From the NCBI GenBank assembly GCA_947000775.1, contig CAMQGK010000604.1, positions 6,192,501 to 6,256,500 on the forward strand: 64,000 bases of DNA, in the 5' to 3' direction. The notes below the pieces were generated by a model that ran no database searches, was not told the origin of the DNA, and saw only the letters and a program-made list of their open reading frames with translations. Of this stretch, positions 19,651 through 31,400 are shown piece by piece (within the stretch, counting starts at the first letter, position 1; the number at the start of each line of letters is the position of its first letter). The position numbers were made by a program, and so were the translations under genes. This DNA is from Pterois miles. Taxonomy: Eukaryota; Chordata; Actinopteri; Perciformes; Scorpaenidae.

Positions 19651-20359
19651 TCTTTTCCCGGCCTCTCATCCCTCCTTCTCCCGTACTTCAGACCAAAACC
19701 AATCTCACCAATTGTGCTGCTGACAGTCTTATCTCTCCTCCACACAATAACTCAGATCCCAAAACACCTTTTAATTTCTATCTCATACAAATAATGCACA
19801 TAAAATTGCCTGGCAGCTGTCGACAAACCACAGAGATTAACAGGGATTAGAGATGTTCTCTCTCCCTGCCATATTACACCCTGCTGGATTACTGGTCATT
19901 ACTGTTTTTGGCTGTATCTGTGACATCTCTGCTGAAGTATTTTTCAATCATGTCTCTGCTTGAGCGCCTGCTGAAGGCCTGTCAGCCCATATCTATCTCT
20001 GGTACCTGTGAAGTTCCATTATCCTGAGGCCGCCAAAGATCAATCAAGACATCACTTTCTTTAGGGACCCCTGTAGCAAGATATGGACCCTCCAGGAGAT
20101 CAAGTAAATTCAACCTGTCAGTCTGTGAAAACACCACATCTTACAGTCCTCGCAGGAGCACAGCAGGATTCACTATGGTCAATGCATTTTGGGACTACAT
20201 GGGTCATAATTTCAAATGACAGGATGTGAGCTGAGCACAGGTTCTTAAAAGACATAAGAGCCCAATCTGCATTTGCCAATGACAAAAGCTGTAATAGATG
20301 CTGTAAGGCTGTTAAGCTTTTAGGTAATCTAAATGAAATCAACATAATCAACATATTTC

Positions 20360-20925
20360 AACATCTATTGGTTGGATTGCCATGAAATGTGTTTCATATT
20401 TTCATGGTACCCAGAGGAAAAATCTTAATGACTTTACTGGTCCTCCAACTTTGCATCTAGCGCCACCAACAGGTCTGAATTTTTTCTCATCCAGTGAAAT
20501 ATCTCAGCATCTACTTTATGGATTAACACACTATTGTGTACAGACATTCATGGTTCCCATGAAGCCTAATGACTCAAAGCTTTGACTTCAGGTGGCATGT
20601 CATTAAATTTGGTACTATACACACATTCATGTCCTCAGGATAAATTATAATAACTTTAGTGAGTCCTTTAACTTGTCATCTCTGCCATCTACTGGTCATA
20701 ATTTTGTCCATTTTTTTGCTTCATGACCAAATGCCTCAACTGTACTTTGTAAGTGCTAATTAGCAAATATTAGCATGCTAAACTAAGATGGTTAATAGGG
20801 CAAACATCAGCACATCAGCATTGTGAGCATGTTAGCATACTGACATTAGCATTCAGCACAAAGCAGCACTGTACCTCAGTATACACAGCATGGCTAGGCA
20901 TGGCTCTAGACTCTAGTTTGTCTCA
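20360..20925 (+). repeat. dispersed repeat, family C copy 1
   Basis: Contains GGTTGGATTGCCATGAAAT, TAGCGCCACCAACAGGT, AGTGCTAATTAGCAAATATT and a run of TTAGCATNCT units at the 3' end. A short piece of the same family is at 47950-48070 and a reverse piece near 45900-45985. I recall it as a widespread teleost repeat. It is non-coding. Confidence 0.65.
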
Positions 20926-22525
20926 GAATCAGTTTTGGTAACAGCAGTCTAATTGTTTGAACCCTCCATCCTGGTCAGGATGGCAGTGGGCTGCAAAACT
21001 ATACTGTGAACGAGTCATTAACAATTCAGTTTTTTAATCCCTGCAGGGTTATTTCTAAAGCAAGCTTACAATAACACAGACAACACATACACTATGTCTG
21101 TAAGGGGGAAAAAAGCACAAACCAAAAAGACTATATGGACTTCCAGCTGTATTAAATAAGCTATAGAGAAGGATATATCAGACTAAATAAAAGACTTGGT
21201 ATTGGGATTATTCTTAACATGCATGTACAGAATAACAACACTCTGATTCACTCTGTGAGTGTCTTTCTCTTTCACACCAACGATCTTCAGACCTTTAACA
21301 GCAATTTCTCACACTGTTTCTGTCTTTTAGGGATATGTAGTGAATCTTCAACTGATCTCAACGTGTCTGCTGGGTCTCAGACTTTATTGTTTTACAAGAT
21401 AAACAGTTTATCATTTATATATTTATTAATTTACTCTTATTTATTTCGGATATGATAGCATTGATAACATTCAGCCACTAGATGTTGCATTCTCCCTCCC
21501 CCTGTTCCATTGCATTCACTTCACAACAAGTAATTGCCAGGCACTTACCGACAATCTCAGACATTTATCCATTTTTTCACACTAACTTGAGGCAACACGT
21601 GATGGCAACATTGCTTTACCGTTGCCTAGAAGTGGGACCCAAACAGCAGATATCTTCCACAGAGATATAAAAAACACCCACCAAAATATTAAAAATCATC
21701 ATTCACAATCATAATATTTAAAGCCATACTTTTATTAGGTACCTGTCTCTATATCAGCTCTGTGGATTTTTTTCTTTTTTTAAATATTTGTAAAAGAAAA
21801 TCAATAAGACCTTTAATTGTAATATAGTGGCTCATGCTGCAAAAAAAGATCAACTATATTAAATCTAAGAATAGATTAACTCTTCTTCTTCACTAAACAT
21901 GACCATTGCCCTTCACATAGATTTGACAATAATAAAAGTAAACAAACGACTGTGATCACTGACACTCACAGTGTCCTGAGTGACATACAGTTAAAATTGT
22001 CAAAGCTAAAAGCTAAAAACATGTTTCCATTTCAAAGCAAAAAACACGTAAAGTGAGATTACAGATTTTTACAGGTATTAAAAACATATGCAAAACATGA
22101 CAAACAACTAACTTATGCGTAGATATCTATTTTTTTAAATAATATTTTGTAATAATGTATTATTTTTCTTAACAGTATATTAAAAATTAATAAACTATTA
22201 AATATAATATTTTTAATATTTCTAAAAATTGGGCACTTTCTGTCGTACTTGTGATCATTTTCTTATTTCCTTTCTTAAAGTCGACCTTCCACAGACAGGC
22301 ACATACTGATTGCTCTTCATTGGTGTCAGTCAGCCCCCACAGACCAGGGGACCCACGTTTTAACACTAAGGAGGACCTGAACGCAACTCTAAAGTTGGAC
22401 ACAAAACTTTCACCAGTCGTTTCGCCTTTTCTCCGAAACCCCAAAGGACCAGTCCGTATGTCTCTGAGTTGTAACTTACATTTTTAAAACAAACACCTCT
22501 TTAAGTGAGTGAGAGAGCGAGCGAG

Positions 22526-22896
22526 ATGGAGCATCTGCATCCAAACGCGTCGCGCAGCGTCACTGCTCTCCAAAGCACAACACGGACGATGTGGTTCACC
22601 GGCGTGGTCATCGCTTCGGTTTACGGTGTAATAAGCGTGTTGGGGCTAATTGGCAACATCACGCTCATCAAAACGTTTTGCTCTGCCAAATCCATCCGCA
22701 ACGTGCCCAATCTCTTCATGTCAAGTCTGGCGCTCGGGGATGTTTTACTGCTGGTGACCTGCGCTCCGGTGGATGCCAGCCGCTACCTGTCAGAGGAGTG
22801 GCTGTTTGGCAGAGTGGGCTGTAAAGTCATCGCCTTCATTCAGCTCACCTCGGTCGGAGTGTCTGTGTTCACTCTCACAGCCCTCTCTGCCGACAG
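22526..22896 (+). CDS. grpr: grpr coding exon 1 (N-terminus to TM3)
   Basis: ATG at 22526 starts MEHLHPNASR, with an N-glycosylation site at NAS. The exon ends GACAG before GTAGGC, splitting the DRY arginine codon, as in other bombesin-receptor genes. Confidence 0.94.
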
Positions 22897-25800
22897 GTAG
22901 GCTACTCTTTCTAGTCTTACAATCTATTATTGACCCTGGAATCACCCTAAAATATCTTACATGGCAGCCAATTTATCCAAATGTCCTCTTGTTTTTTTCG
23001 TTATAAAGTTACAGGACAAGCGTGCAAACTAAATGTTTTCTTATTACAGGCCTAATAATGGAAAACAAATATTTAACCATGTATTGATCAAGGGAGCATT
23101 ACGCACCACAGACCTTTTTCTCTTGGAGGCTGCTGACATGCGCACAGCCACAAAGGCAATTGCTACAGGATCAGTTCATTGCTGTCGATTTCTAATTTCT
23201 AATTTCTTTGTGGTCAAATGACTTAAAGATGTCTTTTAGGTGACCGAAAAAAACAGTCACTGTGATAGTGCGGATGAAATCTAATATCAGTGTTTCAAAG
23301 CCTTGGCTGTCAGTGGAAAGCTTAAATGATGAAGTAATAGGTGTATTGTATATAAAAATGTGTTTTAGGATACTCTAATATAAATATCAAAGCATCTGAT
23401 TAAAACCTGAGAGATTAAATCTGGATCACCCCAGGTATTAACTGGCTTTAGTCACATGTGAGTATGATGTGTGCATGTTTACGTTCTTCTGCTTATTATT
23501 TCCCACCTTTGGCCACATTGTTAGTTTTTCTCCCAACGTAGCAAGAACTCATTATCTGCCTCACAACGTTGGTATTTGACGCCCTGGGAATAACAATGTG
23601 CTGCACATACTGTACAGTCCTTGTTATAGACAAATAACCTTGTGAGCACAAGAAACAAGATGGACTGAAAACTGGCGAGATGTGTCTCGAGCTTTGTGTA
23701 ACTCTTAATGATGTTTACTTCCATTGGAGTCTCAATATGAAGTGGGGTCATGGCCATAATGCACATGTTGTGCTGCAAGACTGATATTCAAAGGTTACAT
23801 CAGCCATCTTATACACAGTGTGACAGTCACTTAAATTTATCATTATCAATCTGGCACTTGTACGAATGAAAGTGTTTCCTTTCACAGCTTTGGCTTTTCT
23901 TCTCAATGAGACATTTTGAGAGCTACTGCAGCAAAATGAAAGTGGCCACCTAGAGCTGCGAGCACTGCGCTGACAAACTATTTTGGCAAGGCAGTAATTA
24001 ATAGAGATAATATCAGCTATTGGCCTACCTGTATAAGTAAATTTGCATGATGCTTCAAGTTTGCAGTACAACTTACAGACTTGTCACAGACACAGAAGTG
24101 TAACTGTAATCTGTGAACATGCTATAATCAAATGTGAGGCTTCCAGCAGAAGCTGTTTGGAACAGTTTGACATTTTGGGAAATAGGCTTTTTGTTGCACT
24201 GACATCACTCACATCCACTGCTGTAAATAAAAATGAATCTCCAACCAGCTGCCGGCTGGTAGCCGACACCTTCTCAGAGTCATAGCCTAGCCAAATCTGA
24301 ACAGAAGACATGATACACACATAATATACAGTACAGACCAAAAGTTTGGACACACCTTCTTATTCTTCTTATTCAATGAGTTTCCTTTCTTTTCATGACT
24401 ATTGACATTGTAGATTCACACTGAAGGCATCAAAACTATGAATTAACACATGTGGAAATATGTACTTGACAAAAAAGTGTAAAACAACTGAAAATACGCT
24501 TTATATTCTAGTTTCTTCAAAGTAGCCAACTTTTGCTCTGATTACTGCTTCACACACTCTGCATTCTCTTGATGAGCTTCAAGAGGTCGTCACCTGAAAT
24601 GGTCTTCACTTCACAGATGAGCCCTGTCAGGTTTAATAAGTGGGATTTCTTGCCTTATAAATGGGGTTGGGACCATCAGTTGTGTTGTGCAGAAGTCAGG
24701 TGGATACACAGGTGATAGTCCTACTGAATAGACTGTTAGAATTTGTATTGGGGCAGAAAAAAGCAGCTAAGTAAAGAAAAACGAGTGGCCATCATTACTT
24801 TAAGAAATGAAGGTCAGTCAGTCCGAAAAATTGGGAAAACTTTGAAAGTGTCCCCAAGTGCAGTCGCAAAAACCATCAAGCGCTACAAAGAAACTGGCTC
24901 ACATGAGGACCGCCCCAGGAAAGGAAGACCAAGAGTCACCTCTGCTGCCGAGGATAAGTTCATCCGAGTCACCGGCCTCAGAAATGGCAGGTTAACAGCA
25001 GCTCAGATTAGAGACCAGGTCAATGCCACACAGAGTTCTAGCAGCAGACACATCTCTAGAACAACTGTTAAGAGGAGACTGTGTGAATCAGGCCTTCATG
25101 GTAGAATAGCTGCTAGGAAACCACTGCTAAGGACAGGCAACAAGCAGAAGAGACTTGTTTGGGCTAAAGAACACAAGGAATGGACATTAGACCAGTGGAA
25201 ATCTGGGCTTTGGTCTGATGAGTCCAGATTTGAGATCTTTGGTTCCAACCACTGTGTCTTTGTGCGACGCAGAAAAGGTGAATGGATGGACTCTACATGC
25301 CTGGTTCCCACCATGAAGCATGGAGGAGGAGGTGTGATGGTGTGGGGGTGCTTTGCTGGTGACACTGTTGGGGATTTATTCAAAATTGAAGGCATACTGA
25401 ACCAGCATGGCTACCACAGCATCTTGCTGCGACATGCTATTCCATCCGGTTTGCGTTTAGTTGGACCATCATTTATTTTTCAACAGGACAATGACCCCAA
25501 ACACACCTCCAGGCTGTGTGAGGGCTATTTGACCAAGAAGGAGAGTGATGGGGTGCTGCACCAGATGACCTGGCCTCCACAGTCACCTGACCTGAACCCA
25601 ATCCAGATGGTTTGGGGTGAGCTGGACTGCAGAGTGAAGGCAAAAGGGCCAACAAGTGCTAAGCATCTCTGTGAACTCCTTCAAGACTGGAGACCATTTC
25701 AGGTGACGACCTCTTGAAGCTCATCAAGAGAATGCAGAGTGTGTGAAGCAGTAATCAGAGCAAAAGGTGGCTACTTTGAAGAAACTACAATATAAGACGT

Positions 25801-28242
25801 ATTTTCAGTTGTTTCACACTTTTTTGTTACGTACATATTTCCACATGTGTTAATTCATAGTTTTGATGCCTTCAGTGTGAATCTACAATTTTCATAGTCA
25901 TGAAAATAAAGAAAACTCTTTGAATGAGAAGGTGTGTCCAAACTTTTGGTCTGTACTGTATATAGTATGTAATCAATGTGACTCACACTTTAAGTTTTCT
26001 TCAGTATTATAGTACTACTCTGATATGTTACATAATGGGTACATTGGAAACATTAACTTCTAATAGTTAATTTACTTTCAATGGTCCTAATTTGACAAAA
26101 TTTAAACAAATAATCCACTCCAACATTATGCTTCCTGTTCACATCCCCCCCAAAGCACCATGGGAACTGTAGTTCCAAAACTTAGAGTATGACTATCGCA
26201 GAAGTACAAAGAAAACTGATAATAAGTGTCAGACTATAAAAACCCTGCTCTGTAGCAGTAGATATTAATAACTACAGTCGTTGCAGTGTTGCGTTCAGGA
26301 AAACGCGTCTAAATCCAGTCTGCTGAGATCAGAACAGTTTCATGTTTTTCATGGTAATGATTTGATTTGAGTACAGCTCAATTATAAAATATATAAAACA
26401 TTATCCTTGAACTGAGCGGTGATTTCAAACTGTGTTTTGAATCTGAGTAAATAAAAACAACAAGATTTAATAAAATAAACAGTGGAGGTGAAGTGAGCAA
26501 AGAAAACTGCTTCTTGTTCATTTCACCAGGGTTAAACCTGTTCAAAGCTTTTAATAATCATCACTCCCTCCACATATTCGTAACTCCACCAGGTTGATGT
26601 TATCTTCTGGACAAGGCTTGTTTACATTCCTCCTCATTTTCTATATTACTTCCTCAAGTTCAATGGAGGTTAACCCCTAGTGCTTAAAGATCAATTTCAA
26701 AACATTGTTAAGAACAACTGGCCGGTGGTATTTTTTTCTCCTCTAGCATTATGTTCTATTGACTTGTCATAAATGGCTTTTGCCATATCAAGATTTCAGC
26801 TGTAGTGTAGTGTGCTCTCTTTGTCAAAACAGCTACAATCAATGTTTTATTTAAACTATAGAAGTCATTACTACTTTTGTAAAAGGTTTGTTTGTGGTGA
26901 TGGAAATAATCTTTAATTCTGCAGTTTCTCTTAGCTCCACAGAGCTTTATAGCAGTTTTCAGCGTATTTGGTTTTGTGGCTCACAACTGTGTTGATGTTG
27001 GCTGCAGCAGGTGGCTGTTTTCTGCAAAAGAGCTAAAAAAAAACTGTACACTGCCCAGCAGCAAGCAGCCACTGAACAAAGTGGAAAATTAGAGAGCAAG
27101 ATATCCCCTCAGGAGCGACCAAAAATAGACCTAAAAAGTGTGAGTGAATGTTGAATTTACCCTCACAAGGTGCAAAGAAATGATTCAAAATGAATGCCAA
27201 TGTGTTCACCATATCATTTGAAAAGGTTATGTTCCAGCCCCCCCCCGCGACCCTTAACGGGATAAGCGGTTGACGATAGATGGATGGATGTTATGTTTTC
27301 AGCTTGTTTCTGCTGCCCCCAGGTGGCCAAAAAATGTGTTGCTGCTGGTTTAAGTGTTGAACGCAGTCAGTCGCACTGCAAGTCATGAAAGTTACCAGTT
27401 CTTTCATAGATTGTTAAAAGGGCAGTCCTTTTTATGGTACCCTTTTAACATTTGCTGGCCAAAAAGCAGTGACGTTCAACGTTGGTTCTCACAGTAAGAC
27501 ATACAGTGTAATCTATCCGTCTATCCATCCATCCATTAGGTACAGGGCCATTGTGAAGCCCCTGGACATTCAAACATCAAGCACCACTACCAGCATTGTC
27601 CTGCGGGCGGCGCTCATCTGGCTCTTCTCCCTGGTCCTGGCGATCCCCGAGGCCATCTTCTCTGACCTCCGCACCTTCAATGACACCTCAATTAATGAGA
27701 GCTTCATCACCTGCGCCCCTTATCCCCATGCTGGGGAACTACACCCCAAGATCCACTCCACGGCTTCCTTCCTCATTTTCTACGTCATTCCCCTGCTGGT
27801 CATATCTGTGTACTACACCTTCATCGCACGGAGCCTGATGAAGAGCGCCTCAAACCTGCCTGTGGAGGGGAATGTGCATGCAAGACGACAGGCCAGTGTT
27901 CAAACTGTCATTACCAGGGCCGTAGCAAGTTTTGTGATATACTGAGGTCATGAGCAGCCCCACCCCCACGCAACATATGCCCCACCCTCTCTAAAATGCT
28001 TTAAATATTTGAATTTGTCGCGATGAATTAAATTTTTTGTTACATTCAGGAATAGACGCTGGTTCAAAGCCTTCCTCACATTGGCTCACATGTAAAATTA
28101 TGAGGGAGGAAACATGAACATATTTTCTTCATTTACTGAAATCTACTAAAAGCAAAAAAAAAAGCAGCTGACCTCTGACCTCAAGATATGTGGGAAGGTG
28201 AGCAGGTGAGCTGATAAAATACAAACTACTACTGGGGTGTAA

Positions 28243-28306
<64 letters not shown>

Positions 28307-28323
28307 TATATAAACATACATAT

Positions 28324-28419
<96 letters not shown>

Positions 28420-31400
28420 CCAACCATGTCATACTAACTTGTTGTGAAGCAGGCTAAATAACACTCCAAACTCATGCAAAATGTTGGTGAGGAGAAACTG
28501 GCCATTTTCAAAGAGATCCTTTGACCTCTGACTTCAAGATATGTTAATGAAAATGGGATTTATAACTACTCACGAGTCTCCCCTTCACAGACATGCCCAC
28601 TTTATGATAATCACATGCAGTTTGGAGCAAGTCATAGTCGAGTCAGCACACTGACACACTGACAGCTGTTGTTGCCTGTTGGGCTGCAGTTTGTTTTGTT
28701 ATGATTTGAGCATATTTTTCATGCTAAATACAGTACCAGTAAGGGTTTCTGGACAATATTTGTCATTGTTCTGTGTTATTAATTGATTTCCAGTTATAAA
28801 TATATACATACATTTGCATAAAATCAAATCACAAATCTCCTTTTAGGCATTTTGAACTGATGAAAAATGTATGAGTAATTTGTGACTAATCCCAATTAAC
28901 TATGGACAATCGTGCGATTAATCTCGATTAAATATTTTAATCGATTGACAGCCTTCATATACACACACGCTTGTGCATGGATTAAAACATAAAAGTTGAT
29001 TATTTTTCTTCCATTACAAATGGGCTTCTGGCTTTGTGAAGATACAATAAAATGCATTGTTTATACAAGGAAAAAGCTGTTCTTGAAGAACAAAATGTCA
29101 CGTAAATGACAAACTGATCAAACACTTGCTGTCTAATGTTTCAGTGGAAGTACACATTTCAATTATCTTTTGCTGCAATCCACTGCCTGTAGTGTATGTC
29201 ACAAAATGCCACATTGAATTTCTTGCACAAAGAATTTAACAGACCAGGGAGGCAGCAGTTTACAAAATATTTTTTCATTACATAATGTTTTTTACTTATT
29301 TTAATTACTATATGAAGTTACACATCACACTCATTTGTGTCATAAATTAGATTTTTTTATTTATTTCCAATAATTTACATACATTTGTATAAAGCAATCA
29401 TATTTGCCCACTTCCATGTTGTTGACAGATTTGCCTTTAAAGTACATTTTGAACAGATAAAAAAAAGTGTGATTAATTTGCAATTAATCGCGATTAATCA
29501 TGGATAATCATGCAATTAATCATGGATAATCTACGATTAATCATGGATAATCATGCGATTAATCACAATTGAAAAGTTTTCTTCATCAATTGGATTATTA
29601 TTACTGGTGCATTACTGTGTAAACAGCATTTTTCTTTGTATTTTTCAGTAAATAGGCTACTAAATCTACTGTTAGGTTATTTAATCTGTACTATATTTCT
29701 AAATGTATAACCTATTCTGAAAAACACAATTGAAATACGTATAAAAGTAAAATACAAGTACCTCAAAAGCATTCTTCTTTACAGTACTTTCCACCACTGA
29801 TTTTACATTCGAACGAATTAGACGAATTAAACAAATTTACAGCGCTGGGTTTTTTAGTTTCATGTTAAACCCGCATCTTCACTCTAGCTTTAAAAACCAT
29901 CCTGCTTCACAATGAGCACATTTACATTTGACACAAGTACAAATCTGCTGATGATACTTGTTGTATTGCCACCTTTTAGTAAAATATCTGAAACCTTCTT
30001 CCACCACTGGCAGAAATACATGTAAATAGTCAAACACTAATGTCTTATATATGACAGCATTGTTCTTTGGTTTTTGACAGGTTGAATCAAGAAAGCGTTT
30101 GGCCAAGACGGTGCTGGTGTTTGTTGGTCTCTTTGCGGTGTGCTGGCTTCCCTGTCACGTCATCTACTTATATCGCTCCTATCACTACGCCCAGGTAGGC
30201 CACACAAAAGGCACCTAATATGTTTATTCTTTCTGTTTACAGTGTAACACATGACTTTTATCTGCATCTGTTTATTTCACAAAAATATTTGTATCTGTGT
30301 TAAAAGTCGACCAATAGTGGATTTCTAAAGGCTGATATAATAATGAGAGTTTGGAGCGGGAAAAATCAGATAGCTGATTATCTGACCGATATCTTCTTTA
30401 CTTCTACAGTAGCCTAATCGGCTACTTTTGCATATGCCATTTTTTAATAAATCAGTTTTTTTGTCACTCTGATTTTAATTATTTGTAAGAGAATATCCTG
30501 AAACTTGATTTGGTGGATTACATCATTGGAATATGTTTATGTATTACAGTTTACTGTATGACTGACCAGGATTACTGTAACAGAGAGAGAACACCAAACT
30601 GGCACAGTAAGCAAGTTAAAGTAACAATGAATGATATCTTTTCCTCCGTGTCTGCCTGTCTTGTATCGGGAACAAAGAGCTGCATTGCATTATTGAGATC
30701 ACTGAATTGACACAGGTCTGGACTCAGGATGCAGGCAGTGTAAAAAGCAAAAATCTTTATCTTTCAAAAAGGTTCGGCACACAGGTAGTCAGGTAATCAC
30801 AAAAACAAGGCAGAGTCAAAAATCAGGCAGAGGTCAATAATCACGAGGAGACTTACACAAGAAGAAATGCTGGAACGTTTGGACACAGGGGTAACAAAGA
30901 CGAACTGGCACAGGAAGAAGGGAAGACACACACTATATACCAGTGCAGGGGAGGAACTAACGATAGACAGGTGGACACAATCAGGGGTGTGGTTAGGCAA
31001 TCAGACGCAAGTGGACGCTGGAGAAAGTAGGTCAGGGGATGTCAATCATGCAAAACGCGGGAAACACGAGGGCAGGAAGTGAAGTGTTCTGAAAGGAGAG
31101 GGAAGGTTAGAATCACCAAAATAAAACAGGAAGTGCACCCATGAAATGAATAAACAAGAAAAACATGACCTAATTCCTAGCAGACGTGACAATTATGCAG
31201 TATATGTGAGAGATAACTTTATACCTGCATCTCTGTCTTGACTTTGTGTAAGAAGCATGCATGCAAAATGGTGACTGGTGGAGCAGCCAGCGGTGGCGCA
31301 GATTAATCAGCCGAAACGATTTGATAGACGAATCAGTTTACCTCTAATTTATATCTTTATTTGGATTGATACTGGAAGTTGACAGAAATCATCTATATGG

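Larger units (their letters stand above)
15554..22525. other. head-to-head interval between gpa33 and grpr
   Basis: 7-kb gene-free interval between two divergently transcribed genes. It holds a CA microsatellite (16128-16183) and dispersed repeats at 16585-16985, 17752-18034, 18885-19650 and 20360-20925. Promoters of both genes should lie at its ends. No obvious TATA box or ultraconserved-looking block was recognised by eye. Confidence 0.5.
22897..27539 (+). other. grpr intron 1
   Basis: 4.6-kb intron carrying a nearly full Tc1-like transposon (24329-25958) and a 3' fragment of the ATGGATGG-tailed SINE-like family (27225-27290). The rest is unremarkable AT-rich DNA. No further exon seen. Confidence 0.55.
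27892..30080 (+). other. grpr intron 2
   Basis: 2.2-kb intron starting with a GC donor. Most of it (28141-29600) is a composite of family A repeat, TA arrays and AATC-rich sequence. No coding seen. Confidence 0.55.

Noticed and set aside
24084..24353. Minus-strand open frame of 89 codons next to the Tc1 element
   Set aside because: It runs into the transposon end, lacks domain features and has no matching splice sites.
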